From: UBA8612 sp045531935
GTDB taxonomy: Bacteria > Bacillota > Clostridia > Oscillospirales > Acutalibacteraceae
Direction: 5' to 3'
Length of the DNA stretch: 64,000 nt
Assembly: GCA_045531935.1 (NCBI GenBank)
Contig: JAZSEX010000020.1
Coordinates: 1 to 64,000, forward strand
Part shown: positions 16,391-25,123 of the stretch, one piece after another
Position numbering within the stretch: the stretch's first letter is position 1
Layout: the number at the start of each line of letters is the position of its first letter
Notes under the pieces: generated by a model
The model's database searches: none
The model's input: only the letters and a program-made list of their open reading frames with translations
Told to the model about the DNA's origin: nothing
Program-made: the position numbers and the translations under genes

Positions 16391-17461
16391 TTACGGAAGC
16401 TGAGTAAGGGGCTTAAATACGTAGCCCTGAGCAAGAGCATAATCGATAATATCACCAAGTGCCGCCGCATTGTCCGCAGAAACAGAGTGAAGCAGAATTA
16501 TCGCACCGGGGTGAAGTCTTGCCGTAACAGTGTTGAAAGCATAATCCTTTCCTTTTTGTGCAGAAGTATCCCAATCGGAATATGCAAGCGACCAGAAGAC
16601 ACTCTTGTAACCGAGCGACTGTACAAGGTCGAGTGCGCTGTCATTATATGCACCCTCGGGAAAGCGGAAATAAGGCGAAGAATAGCCGTAATTCTGACGC
16701 AGATGATTCTCGACTGACTGTATCTCTTCTGCCATTCTTGTGCGGTCTATTTTGCTGAAATTCGGATGATTATCGGAATGGTTACCGACAATATGGCCCT
16801 CTTTTATCATACGGGTAATAAGGTCAGGCTTTGCCTTGATATGGTCAAGCGTACAGAAAAACGCCGCACTGACATTCTTCTCTTTAAGCACGTCGAGCAC
16901 ATCGTAGGTATAGCCGTTTTCATAGCCGCAGTCGAAAGTAAGATAGAGCACTTTTTCGGTTGATTTCGAATCGTAGGTTACTGCGTTGAAGCCCTTTGAT
17001 TCAAAGTATTTCTGCGAATCAATGCTTATCTGATGCGGCTTTGAATTCTTTGCAACACCGAAGCTGTGATTAACAACGGCAGTTGAAAGTCCCCTGCTGT
17101 TTGATGGGTCATTGACTCTGAAATTCACAGCAGGTAAAGGCATATATCCCGTATATGTGCCTGCAGATGCACCCGGTGCACCCGTAATACTTTCAGCCTT
17201 GAAACTCGGGTTTTTATATGTGGGTTTAGCTGTTGTCGGCACAGGCTTAGCTGCAGTCGTCGGCACGGCAGTTACAGGCAAAGTAGTCGACGGCACAACC
17301 GTTACGTCAGTCGGCTTGTTCGCAACGTCAGCCGTTGTAAATCCAGGCTGAGTTTCACTTGCCTTTTCGGTACCGAAAAGCAGGTCTTTATTAGCAACAA
17401 ACACACCTACCGCAACAGCCAGCAAAACCACACTGACAGCTATAAGTGCATATTTTTTCAT
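16391..17461 (-). CDS. pdaA: PdaA-type peptidoglycan polysaccharide deacetylase
   Basis: 356 residues, ATG at 17461 after AAGGAG. An N-terminal membrane anchor (~4-23) and a Thr/Pro-rich linker (~35-85) lead to a NodB deacetylase domain: LTFDCGYENGYT (the PdaA form of TFDDG), metal-binding HSDNHP, YFRFPEGAYN, and late ILLHSV. PdaA removes the acetyl group of muramic acid during spore-cortex muramic delta-lactam formation; the FDxGYENG sequence is characteristic of that subfamily. It acts outside the membrane. The gene is flanked by a terminator on its 3' side and lies 85 bp downstream of a small membrane-protein gene. A vegetative-wall role cannot be excluded. Confidence 0.88.
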   Translation of the reverse strand: MKKYALIAVSVVLLAVAVGVFVANKDLLFGTEKASETQPGFTTADVANKPTDVTVVPSTTLPVTAVPTTAAKPVPTTAKPTYKNPSFKAESITGAPGASAGTYTGYMPLPAVNFRVNDPSNSRGLSTAVVNHSFGVAKNSKPHQISIDSQKYFESKGFNAVTYDSKSTEKVLYLTFDCGYENGYTYDVLDVLKEKNVSAAFFCTLDHIKAKPDLITRMIKEGHIVGNHSDNHPNFSKIDRTRMAEEIQSVENHLRQNYGYSSPYFRFPEGAYNDSALDLVQSLGYKSVFWSLAYSDWDTSAQKGKDYAFNTVTARLHPGAIILLHSVSADNAAALGDIIDYALAQGYVFKPLTQLP

Positions 17462-17490
17462 ATATCAGATCTCCTTAAATCACATATGTT

Positions 17491-17509
17491 AGCGGCAGAA
17501 TATGCCGCT
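17491..17509. other. Short inverted repeat
   Basis: AGCGGCA and TGCCGCT are separated by five bases, with TTTT following on the plus strand only. It lies between two minus-strand genes, so it does not look like their terminator. Confidence 0.4.
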
Positions 17510-17546
17510 TTTCTGCATTATACTACATTCTTTTCGATAATGGAAG

Positions 17547-17720
17547 CTATTTCATAATTTCCTGTAAGCTGTCCATCATCGAGCCGAAAGTTTTCATAGC
17601 TTTCATGGCATTTTTTCTTGTCTGCTTTTTGAGTGACGGACTCATCATTGTTGAGCCTATTGCCGCAACGGCACCGCCTGCAAGCATACCCAGAGCAATT
17701 TTTGAAGCTGTTGATTTCAC
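17547..17720 (-). CDS. Small YtxH-like membrane protein
   Basis: 57 residues from a GTG at 17720 with GAGGTG seven bases upstream; TAG stop at 17547-17549. The protein starts VKSTASKIALGMLAGGAVAA: a short basic end, then a glycine/alanine-rich membrane helix (~7-26), then a Lys/Met-rich amphipathic helix (KKQTRKNAMKAMKTFGSMMD). This is the YtxH-like pattern of small stress-associated Firmicutes proteins. The only longer frame here lies out of register and reads as a shadow. Function unknown. Confidence 0.75.
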   Translation of the reverse strand: MKSTASKIALGMLAGGAVAAIGSTMMSPSLKKQTRKNAMKAMKTFGSMMDSLQEIMK

Positions 17721-17808
17721 TTTTTATCACCTCACAAAACTTTAAGAATTGATATTATTCTTAGCTGTTTTTCGCAATAAAAACGGGTGAAGTTAATGGA
17801 AGAAAGGC

Positions 17809-17838
17809 TTGATATAGCCTATAGCTTTGTGATATAAT
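17809..17838 (+). promoter_or_regulatory. Sigma-A-type promoter of the pyridoxal kinase gene
   Basis: TTGATA (17809-17814), 18-bp spacer, TATAAT (17833-17838), 24-27 bp before the possible start codons, leaving a very short leader. Confidence 0.7.
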
Positions 17839-17861
17839 ATTTTGGTAATTTTTTAAAAACG

Positions 17862-18719
17862 GTGATGGAAATGGAAAGAATAAACCGTGTACTTGCAATC
17901 CACGATATTTCGGGCTTCGGCAAATGCTCATTAACGGTAGCACTGCCCGTAATTTCTGCCTGCGGAGTTGAAACAACAGTTATGCCTACAGCCGTGCTGT
18001 CTACTCACACGGGCGGTTTTACAGGCTATACCTGCCGTGACCTGACGGGTGATATGCAACCTATGGCTGACCATTGGAAAAGCATAAACATCGGCTTTGA
18101 TGCGATATACTCGGGCTATCTCGGCTCATTTGAGCAGATTGAAATTGTCAAGGGCATTGTCAAAGATTTCAAGGAAAAAAACAGCTTTTTTATCTGTGAC
18201 CCTGCAATGGCAGACCACGGCAAGATGTATGCTCTTTTTGATATGGATTTTGCCAAGAAAATGGCTGAATTATGCTCACTTGCCGACATCATTGTGCCCA
18301 ACTTTACCGAAGCTGCATTTATGACGGGCGAAGAATACAAAGAAGGCCCTTACACAAAAGAATATGTTGAAAATATGCTTGCTAAACTCTCTGCACTCGG
18401 CCCGAAAAAAATTGTGCTGACAGGTGTATTTTTTGACGGTGATAATCTCGGCTGTGCCTGCTACGATAACGGCAACATCGACTACATTATGATGCCGAGA
18501 CTTGAGGGTATTTATCACGGCACGGGTGACGTTTTTGCAAGCTCACTGTGCGGTGCACTGATGTGCGGAAAAAGCTTAAACAAAGCAACTGAAATTGCCG
18601 CAAAATTCACCTGCGGATGTATTGAGCGTACACTTAAATACACACCCGACGTGCGTTACGGAGTAGCGTTTGAGGGCGAATTGCCAAAGCTGATAAAGGA
18701 GCTTGGTCTCTATGAATAA
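17862..18719 (+). CDS. pdxY: Pyridoxal/pyridoxamine kinase
   Basis: 285 residues from a GTG at 17862; in-frame ATGs at 17865 and 17871 are equally possible because no clear ribosome binding site precedes any of them. Ribokinase-like PdxK/PdxY family: HDISGFGKCSLTVALPV near the N-terminus, TGGFTG substrate loop (50-55), PAMADHG (114-120), and the GTGD motif (220-223) with the catalytic Asp. It phosphorylates B6 vitamers to make PLP. The stop overlaps the trmL start, so the two are co-translated. Confidence 0.9.
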   Translation: MMEMERINRVLAIHDISGFGKCSLTVALPVISACGVETTVMPTAVLSTHTGGFTGYTCRDLTGDMQPMADHWKSINIGFDAIYSGYLGSFEQIEIVKGIVKDFKEKNSFFICDPAMADHGKMYALFDMDFAKKMAELCSLADIIVPNFTEAAFMTGEEYKEGPYTKEYVENMLAKLSALGPKKIVLTGVFFDGDNLGCACYDNGNIDYIMMPRLEGIYHGTGDVFASSLCGALMCGKSLNKATEIAAKFTCGCIERTLKYTPDVRYGVAFEGELPKLIKELGLYE

Positions 18720-19221
18720 AATGACACTCAACATAGTGCTCATCGAGCCTGAAATTCCGCAGAATACGGGCAATATTGCACGCACCTGCGCGGCTACAGG
18801 TGCAAAACTTCACCTTGTAGAACCTATGGGATTCAAGGTTGACGACAAGAAGCTGAAGCGTGCAGGGCTCGATTACTGGCACCTGCTCGACATTACATAT
18901 TATAAGGACACGGCGGACTTTTTTGAAAAAAACAAAGACGGTAATTTCTTCTATTTTTCAACCAAAGCTACACACCGCCACACCGACATCACCTACCCCG
19001 ACAACACCTACCTTGTATTCGGCAAAGAAACCAAAGGTCTGCCCGAGGAATTACTCAAGGCAAACCCGGAAAAATGCGTAAGAATACCTATGATTAACGA
19101 CTCTGCGGCAAGAAGCCTCAACCTTTCAAATTCCGCCGCAATAGGAGTATATGAGGTGCTCAGGCAGTGGGATTACCCGGAACTATTATGCGAGGGTAAG
19201 CTGACAAAATATGAATGGTAA
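18712..19221 (+). CDS. trmL: tRNA (cytidine(34)-2'-O)-methyltransferase
   Basis: 169 residues from the ATG at 18712, preceded by AAGGAG ten bases upstream; another ATG at 18703 lies nearer the binding site and is less likely. SPOUT-fold methyltransferase with IEPEIPQNTGNIART (early), FGKETKGLPEELL and IPMINDSAARSLNLSNSAAIGVYE in the knot. It methylates the wobble base of certain tRNA-Leu. It overlaps the stop of the pyridoxal kinase gene by eight bases. Confidence 0.93.
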   Translation: MNKMTLNIVLIEPEIPQNTGNIARTCAATGAKLHLVEPMGFKVDDKKLKRAGLDYWHLLDITYYKDTADFFEKNKDGNFFYFSTKATHRHTDITYPDNTYLVFGKETKGLPEELLKANPEKCVRIPMINDSAARSLNLSNSAAIGVYEVLRQWDYPELLCEGKLTKYEW

Positions 19222-19224
19222 ATT

Positions 19225-19342
19225 CAATTCGGAATTAGGAATTCGCAATTCGGAATTAGATTTTCCATAAACCGCTCCATCCAAAGCTCCCTCTGATGAG
19301 GGAGCTGGATTTTGTAAAGCAAAAGACTGAGGGAGAGAATTT
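19225..19342. repeat. Intergenic repeat element with nested inverted and direct repeats
   Basis: AATTCGGAATTAG occurs twice (about 19227 and 19247). Further on AGCTCCCTC (19285-19293) and GAGGGAGCT (19298-19306) form a 9-bp hairpin with a TGAT loop, followed by GACTGAGGGAGAG (19327-19339). This layout resembles short dispersed repeats common between genes in Ruminococcaceae. No terminal duplications could be confirmed and no second copy exists in this window. Confidence 0.55.
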
Positions 19343-19370
19343 AAGATAATAAAGAATAGAGGATAATCTC

Positions 19371-20267
19371 ATGAACAAAAATGCCGCTATAAACTTTATT
19401 TTACATAACGCACGTCCTCTTGAGTTGGCTATTTACAAATATTTCTTTGAAAATGAATCAAGCCAAGCTGTTGTTGATGAGCTTTTAAATTTCCAAAATT
19501 CCGACGGTGGTTTCGGTAACGCTCTTGAGCCCGATTTCTTTAATCCCAATTCAAGTCCTATCGCAACGAACGATGCAATAATTACTCTTTATCGTGCAAA
19601 AGCACTTGACAGAAACTCTGACATTGTAAAAGGAATTGTCAGATATCTTGAATCTCACGATTCCTTTGATGAAGATAAAAAGCGTTGGTTATTTGCGATA
19701 GACAGTAATAGAGATTATCCGCACGCGATATGGTGGGAGAAAAAAGGTGACGGTATCAGCGGATTTAATCCGTCAATATCTTTAGCGGCATTCTTAATTT
19801 GCTACAGCAACCGTACATCTTTGTATGAAGAAATCATAAAAGAAGGATTTGAATATCTTGAAACAGCCGAAGAAATAAGCAGCGATTCATTGAAATGTTT
19901 TCTGCTTACATACGAGCTTTTAAAGACTAACAGTATAACTGATGTTATTGATTTGGAACATTTCAAAGATTTGTTGTGTAGAGCTATTGATAATTCCATA
20001 TGCAAAGATATTGAAAAATACGGTGTTGAATATGTACCGATGCCATCCGACTTTTTCTCCGGTACTTATTCGGAATTTATTACACCTGAAACAAAAACTC
20101 TGATAGCTGCAGAAAAAGATGTTTTAGGTAAACTGCAAATGGAAGACGGCGGTTTTGATATCACTTGGAAATGGTACACACCCTATTCCGAATTTGAACA
20201 AGCAAGAGCTTGGTGGCGTCCTCGCATTACTGTTGAAAAGCTTCTTTTTAACGAGGTACAGATATGA
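19371..20267 (+). CDS. Alpha/alpha-toroid (prenyltransferase/cyclase-repeat) protein of unknown function
   Basis: 298 residues, ATG at 19371; the upstream site is weak (GAGGATAATCTC). It carries repeats of the QxxDGGF type, LLNFQNSDGGFGNALEPDF (~40-58) and KLQMEDGGFDITWKWYTPY (~263-281), typical of the squalene cyclase/protein prenyltransferase toroid fold. No signal peptide and no obvious catalytic DxDD motif. It overlaps the next gene by ATGA, so they act together or are at least coupled. Codon use is AT-richer than the neighbours and a repeat element lies just upstream, hinting at acquisition. Confidence 0.75.
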   Translation: MNKNAAINFILHNARPLELAIYKYFFENESSQAVVDELLNFQNSDGGFGNALEPDFFNPNSSPIATNDAIITLYRAKALDRNSDIVKGIVRYLESHDSFDEDKKRWLFAIDSNRDYPHAIWWEKKGDGISGFNPSISLAAFLICYSNRTSLYEEIIKEGFEYLETAEEISSDSLKCFLLTYELLKTNSITDVIDLEHFKDLLCRAIDNSICKDIEKYGVEYVPMPSDFFSGTYSEFITPETKTLIAAEKDVLGKLQMEDGGFDITWKWYTPYSEFEQARAWWRPRITVEKLLFNEVQI

Positions 20268-21052
20268 AAACCGACATATTAAAGCAAAACGAAAAAAGCT
20301 GGAATGCATTAGCTGAAGATTTCTTCGGTGTAACTGCTTTGCCTGTACTCGGGTGTTCAATTCCGACAGAAGATGAACTGCACCTTTTCCCTGACCTTAA
20401 CGGCAAAGCTGTATTTGAAATGGGTTGCGGTAGCGGTCATTCACTCAAATGGTGTGCCGAACACGGTGCAAAAGAGCTTTTCGGTCTTGATATTTCTGAA
20501 GAACAGCTTAAAGCCGCAAAGAAACTCCTGAATGAAAACGGATATTCCTGCACACTATTTCACCAACCTATGGAAGATAATACAAACATTCCACTTAAAT
20601 TTTTTGATGTTGTTTATTCAATTTACGCAATCGGTTGGACTACAGACCTTGAAAAAACAATAAAAAATGCCGCATCTTATCTGAAACAAGGCGGCACGTA
20701 TATTTTCTCTTGGGATCATCCGTTTCTGCATTGTGTAGATTTGGAAAGCGTTGCGATTTCGGGCGGCAACAGAACGGTTGCAAACGAGGAACGTATAATT
20801 TTCAGTGGCAACTATTTTGAAGAAGACTATTACACTTTTGAGAAATACGGCAACCCTCTTACTCTGCAAAACCGCAAGCTTTCAACATACATAAACACCC
20901 TTGCTGATGCAGGCTTTGCAGTTGAAAGAGTTATTGAAGAAACAAGCGAAACCATTCTTGAAAAATCAGCAGACTTTAGTTCGGGTTACTATGCCGATTT
21001 CAAAGCAAAGCATTTTCCTCTTTCGATTGTTATTAAAGCAAGGAAGCTATAA
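20264..21052 (+). CDS. Class I SAM-dependent methyltransferase
   Basis: 262 residues, ATG at 20264 overlapping the upstream stop by four bases. SAM-binding motif I is FEMGCGSGHSLKW (~49-61) and the acidic ribose residue is in LFGLDISEEQL; motif II region FDVVYSIYAIGW. The remaining C-terminal portion is typical of UbiE/small-molecule methyltransferases. Substrate unknown; the coupling with a toroid-fold protein could mean a small-molecule pathway, which is inference. Confidence 0.88.
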   Translation: MKTDILKQNEKSWNALAEDFFGVTALPVLGCSIPTEDELHLFPDLNGKAVFEMGCGSGHSLKWCAEHGAKELFGLDISEEQLKAAKKLLNENGYSCTLFHQPMEDNTNIPLKFFDVVYSIYAIGWTTDLEKTIKNAASYLKQGGTYIFSWDHPFLHCVDLESVAISGGNRTVANEERIIFSGNYFEEDYYTFEKYGNPLTLQNRKLSTYINTLADAGFAVERVIEETSETILEKSADFSSGYYADFKAKHFPLSIVIKARKL

Positions 21053-21070
21053 TCTCCAATTAAATATGCC

Positions 21071-21107
21071 AAAAGGCTGTCTCACAAGTAAAATGAGACA
21101 GCCTTTT
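21071..21107. terminator. Bidirectional rho-independent terminator
   Basis: AAAAGGCTGTCTCA and TGAGACAGCCTTTT form a 14-bp stem between convergent genes (methyltransferase on plus, GH36 on minus), with T-runs on both strands. Confidence 0.88.
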
Positions 21108-21124
21108 TCATGTGTAATGATATA

Positions 21125-23194
21125 TTATTTTGCAGTAAACATAATGATAAACGCCTTTTCACCTTCGGGAAGGCTGAGCTTTATGCCCTGTGTCATAAGC
21201 TCTTCTCCCGTCATTTCAAATACATTTTCGGGTGAATCGTAATCATAAACGCTGTACACGGCATCGTCGATAAGACCGTTGAGCTTTACGGTATACTCAC
21301 TGTCATTTACATCAGCACGCTTATAGACAAGTGCCATACCGCTGTCTGCATTGTAAGAAGAATACTGCATTGCAAGCATTCTGTCGGAAAAATATCCACC
21401 TGACGAAAGAGGATAGTAATACTCATTCATCATTGAGCGTTGCTCGATATATTCGCCGTAATGCTCACCGTGGACAGTGCCGAAGGTTTCAAGGCCGAGC
21501 GGCATTATACTCGAGCGTGCGGCATACTCCGACTCGCTGTAAAACAGCGTACCCGTAAGAGGAAGCCAGAAAGAAAGGCCGTAGGTCTGCGACTGTGTTG
21601 CCTCAAGAATATCCTCATGAGGGTTGCAGTTGTAGTCACTGCGCCATACCGGCACACTGCGGCGTGCCATTTCAAGGTCAAGCCTTCTGCCGCCTGAAGC
21701 ACAGTTATCTATTATGAGTCCGTCAACATTTTCGGTAAGGCCGTCAAGATATCTGTAAAGATTGGAAACATAATGATTTTCGGTAATACCTTTTCTGCCG
21801 TCATAGTATTCTTTATCACCCTGCGCCCAGTAAACATCAGGTGAAAAGTTGAAATCCTGCCTGTAAACAGAAATTTTATTATCGACAAGGAAGTCGGAAA
21901 TATAATCAATCAGATAGTCTGTTGCACCGTATTCTGCAAGATTCCACATCAGGTTATCTCCATCCTCAACTTCTATAAGCCAGTTCTGATTTTCTGAACC
22001 TTTTTTATAGAAGAGAGAATCTCTACAGACACGCTCGGGTTCAAACCACAGCACCAGTCCGCAGCCCTTTGAAGCGGCGTACTCCGAAACCTCAACAATG
22101 CCGCCCGGGAATCTGTCAGGATTAGCCACCCATGAGCCTACAGAATCGTGCCAGCCCTCGTTATACTTATACCAGCCTGCATCCATCCAGAAACAATCAA
22201 TTTTTCCGTACGTTTCCTCTCCGAAGCCGTCTGCACCGGCATAAAGCTCTGCCGCAGTCTGAGTGTGCATAGGTCCCGAAAACTCAAGCATAGTCAATGT
22301 ATCAGGAATATTTTCGGGATAAACACAGTTGCTAACCCAGCTTCTGAAAGTGTTGAAGCCCTTGAGCGGATTTGAGCCGCTGTAAAAGCTGAGCGAAACC
22401 AAAGGTGACCTCACCTCTTCATTCGCCAAAAGATATGCTTTGAATTTTTCCTGTTTAGCCTTTACTGATACTTCTCCTATACCCTGACTTATATCAGCCT
22501 GCCACAAGCCCGTCCAGCCGACAGCAAATACGACACCGCCATCTTCACCGCTGATGTTGAAATAAGGTAAATATTCATCGGTAGATCTGCCGTCATAGCT
22601 TGTAAACTTACTCGGAAAAGCAGTAAGCTTTTTCTGCATCAATGCAAAATCAAAAGGCTCATCACAACTGCCCTTTGAATAATAAAGCTGTGCATTTTCA
22701 GCTTTCACGCTTGTATTAACGGCATAGAAATCGCTGATAACAGGTGAATTTTCATCACCCGTATTTTTTATACGAACAGTCCATTCACAAGTTGCGTTTT
22801 CCTCGTAAATTGTTGCTTCAACAGTCGCCGTAATTGCACTTGACTTGTGGGCAAGCGTTATGTAAGTTGTTTTGCCGCCCTTATAAACAGCACCTGTTTC
22901 GCTTTCGGCACCGACCGATATATCCCAATCCTCAATATTTTTACCCAATGATTTTCCGCCAATTTTAAAGTCATAGGGCAAAATTTCAACATTACCCTGC
23001 ATACGGATATTTTCATCAAACCAGCTTCTGCAAAGACGGATTTCATCCTCGCTGATTCTGTTTTCATCGGCACTAATACTCTCGAAAGTGATATCGCTGT
23101 TATATTTGTTCTCCGGCAGCCTTTCGATCTGCACGAAAAGGTCACTGAAAAATGAAGAAACAAGCATAAAAAACGCCATCAGAAACTTAAACAT
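21125..23194 (-). CDS. Secreted GH36 alpha-galactosidase
   Basis: 689 residues, ATG at 23194. A hydrophobic N-terminus (~1-20) suggests export. The central barrel carries FWMDAGWY, LWFEPERV, the nucleophile Asp in YRQDFNFSP and the acid/base Asp in VWRSDYN, following DNCASGGRRLDLEMARRSVP; these are hallmark GH36 sequences. The N-terminal beta-supersandwich and a C-terminal beta domain are both present and length is normal. It would release galactose from melibiose, raffinose or galactomannan side chains. It is the last gene of the lon-engB-lysA-GH36 run (21 bp after lysA) and is closed by the terminator at 21071-21107. Specificity within GH36 is inferred. Confidence 0.9.
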   Translation of the reverse strand: MFKFLMAFFMLVSSFFSDLFVQIERLPENKYNSDITFESISADENRISEDEIRLCRSWFDENIRMQGNVEILPYDFKIGGKSLGKNIEDWDISVGAESETGAVYKGGKTTYITLAHKSSAITATVEATIYEENATCEWTVRIKNTGDENSPVISDFYAVNTSVKAENAQLYYSKGSCDEPFDFALMQKKLTAFPSKFTSYDGRSTDEYLPYFNISGEDGGVVFAVGWTGLWQADISQGIGEVSVKAKQEKFKAYLLANEEVRSPLVSLSFYSGSNPLKGFNTFRSWVSNCVYPENIPDTLTMLEFSGPMHTQTAAELYAGADGFGEETYGKIDCFWMDAGWYKYNEGWHDSVGSWVANPDRFPGGIVEVSEYAASKGCGLVLWFEPERVCRDSLFYKKGSENQNWLIEVEDGDNLMWNLAEYGATDYLIDYISDFLVDNKISVYRQDFNFSPDVYWAQGDKEYYDGRKGITENHYVSNLYRYLDGLTENVDGLIIDNCASGGRRLDLEMARRSVPVWRSDYNCNPHEDILEATQSQTYGLSFWLPLTGTLFYSESEYAARSSIMPLGLETFGTVHGEHYGEYIEQRSMMNEYYYPLSSGGYFSDRMLAMQYSSYNADSGMALVYKRADVNDSEYTVKLNGLIDDAVYSVYDYDSPENVFEMTGEELMTQGIKLSLPEGEKAFIIMFTAK

Positions 23195-23215
23195 AACAAT
23201 CTCCTTATGCTGTTA

Positions 23216-24514
23216 TCACATATCTTTTGCGATGATATCCTCATAGGTTTCGCGTCTTACGACTACTCTTGACTGACCGCCGCTTACCATAACAACGGGA
23301 GGCTTCGGAATTCTGTTGTAGTTGGATGACATTGAATAGTTATAGGCACCTGTTGAAAGCACAGCCATAATATCGCCGGGCTCAACCTGCTGAACAAGTG
23401 CATCCTCCTGAATAAGGTCGCCGCTTTCACAGCAACGGCCTGCAAGAGTTATCTTGAAATCCTTGGGCTTATCCGCCTTATTTGCACAGACAAGCTCGTA
23501 GGTTGACTGATAAAGTATATATCTCGGGTTGTCGCCCATACCGCCGTCGATTGAAACGTAAGTTCTTATATCGGGAATAGTCTTGACCGCACCGACGGTA
23601 TAGAGGGTAATGCCTGCACTGCCTGCAACGGAACGGCCCGGCTCGATAACAATAAACGGCTGCTTTACTTTCCTTTTGACGCACTCATTTTTGAGCACAC
23701 CTGCAACCTTTGCCATATACTCGCTGTATGCAAGCGGATTATCGTCGCTTGAATACTTGATACCGAAGCCGCCGCCGAGGTCAAGCTCTTCAACCTCAAC
23801 ACCTGTTTCAGCCTTGATATCAGCCATAAAGCCGATCATAACCTCTGCCGCACGTTCAAAAGGCTCAACATCAAAAATCTGTGAGCCGATATGGCAGTGA
23901 ACACCCTTGAACTCGATATTTTCAGCATCAATCGCAGCCTTTACACCGTCCATAGCCTCGCCTGTTTCAAGGGCGAAACCGAACTTGCTGTCAATCTGAC
24001 CTGTCATAATAAACGAATGAGTATGAGCATCGATACCGGGCTTGATTCGAAGCAGAACACCTACAGTCTTGCCCTGCTTTACAGCAGATTTGCTGAGGTT
24101 TTCAAGCTCGTAGATATTGTCTACAACTACCCTGCCGACACCTGCTTTCACAGCCTCATCAAGCTCTGCAAGTGTCTTGTTGTTGCCGTGGAAATAAATC
24201 TTCTCTGCAGGAAAACCGACGCTCAGTGCAGTATAAAGCTCACCGCCCGAAACAACGTCGAGACCCATTTTTTCTTCGTTGACAATCTTACACATTGCTT
24301 TGCAGTTGAATGCCTTTGAAGCATAGATAGCAAGACCGTTGCCGTCATAATTATCCTCGATGGATTTTACGTAAGCACGGCAGTTAGCCCTTATCTGATC
24401 TTCATCTACAACATAGCACGGTGTGCCGTACTTTGCTGCAAGCTCAACGGTATCAAGACCGCCGATTGTAAGGTTACCTTTTTCATTTACCGATAAACAA
24501 TCTGAAACAAACAT
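23216..24514 (-). CDS. lysA: Diaminopimelate decarboxylase
   Basis: 432 residues, ATG at 24514. Fold-type III PLP enzyme: PLP lysine Lys67 in YASKAFN, ELDLGGGFGIKY, EPGRSVAGSAG and CCESGDLIQ, all diagnostic of LysA. It converts meso-diaminopimelate to lysine in the cytoplasm. Length is normal. Eighteen bases separate it from engB, so it belongs to the lon transcript. Confidence 0.95.
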   Translation of the reverse strand: MFVSDCLSVNEKGNLTIGGLDTVELAAKYGTPCYVVDEDQIRANCRAYVKSIEDNYDGNGLAIYASKAFNCKAMCKIVNEEKMGLDVVSGGELYTALSVGFPAEKIYFHGNNKTLAELDEAVKAGVGRVVVDNIYELENLSKSAVKQGKTVGVLLRIKPGIDAHTHSFIMTGQIDSKFGFALETGEAMDGVKAAIDAENIEFKGVHCHIGSQIFDVEPFERAAEVMIGFMADIKAETGVEVEELDLGGGFGIKYSSDDNPLAYSEYMAKVAGVLKNECVKRKVKQPFIVIEPGRSVAGSAGITLYTVGAVKTIPDIRTYVSIDGGMGDNPRYILYQSTYELVCANKADKPKDFKITLAGRCCESGDLIQEDALVQQVEPGDIMAVLSTGAYNYSMSSNYNRIPKPPVVMVSGGQSRVVVRRETYEDIIAKDM

Positions 24515-24532
24515 TTTATTTTCACCCTGACC

Positions 24533-25111
24533 TTAACAAACTTTCTCAATCTCTGCCTTGACAGCATCAATACCGTCACCCTTGACAGATGAGCAAGGAA
24601 TTTTTACTATATCGGAATACTCCGCAAGCTCGGTTTCAAGTGCCTCAAGTCTTGCGTTAAATTCAGTTTTATTGAGCTTATCACACTTGGTAAGTGCAAT
24701 AATAAACGGATAGCCCATTTCACGCAGGAAAGAGAGCATAGTCATATCGTCTGCCGTAGGCTTATGACGCATATCAATAAGCTGTACAACAAGGCGGATA
24801 TCACGCTCTGTTTTGAAATAGCCCTCCATAAGCTCTGCCCAGCGGCGTTTTTCACCAGGTGCAGCCTTTGCATATCCATAGCCAGGAAGATCTACAAACC
24901 TTACATCACCTACAGAGTAGAAGTTTACGGTAATAGTTTTACCGGGCACCGAGCTTACACGTGCAAGTGATTTGCGGTTGAATATTTTATTGAGAATTGA
25001 CGATTTGCCGACGTTTGAACGACCGGCAAAAGCAATCTCCGCTTTGGTTGATTTCGGAAGCTGTCTGAGAGTGCCGAATGCAGCCTCAAACTGAACACTG
25101 TTATAATTCAT
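24533..25111 (-). CDS. engB: Ribosome biogenesis GTPase YsxC/EngB
   Basis: 192 residues, ATG at 25111. Ras-like GTPase with G1 GRSNVGKSS (30-38), G3 DLPGYGYAK and G4 TKCDK. EngB is needed for late 50S assembly. Twelve bases downstream of lon, an arrangement (lon-ysxC) conserved in Firmicutes. Confidence 0.96.
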   Translation of the reverse strand: MNYNSVQFEAAFGTLRQLPKSTKAEIAFAGRSNVGKSSILNKIFNRKSLARVSSVPGKTITVNFYSVGDVRFVDLPGYGYAKAAPGEKRRWAELMEGYFKTERDIRLVVQLIDMRHKPTADDMTMLSFLREMGYPFIIALTKCDKLNKTEFNARLEALETELAEYSDIVKIPCSSVKGDGIDAVKAEIEKVC

Positions 25112-25123
25112 TTCTTCACCCCG

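Noticed and set aside
17491..17509. Inverted repeat as a terminator of the small YtxH-like gene
   Set aside because: The T-run lies on the plus strand only, the wrong direction.
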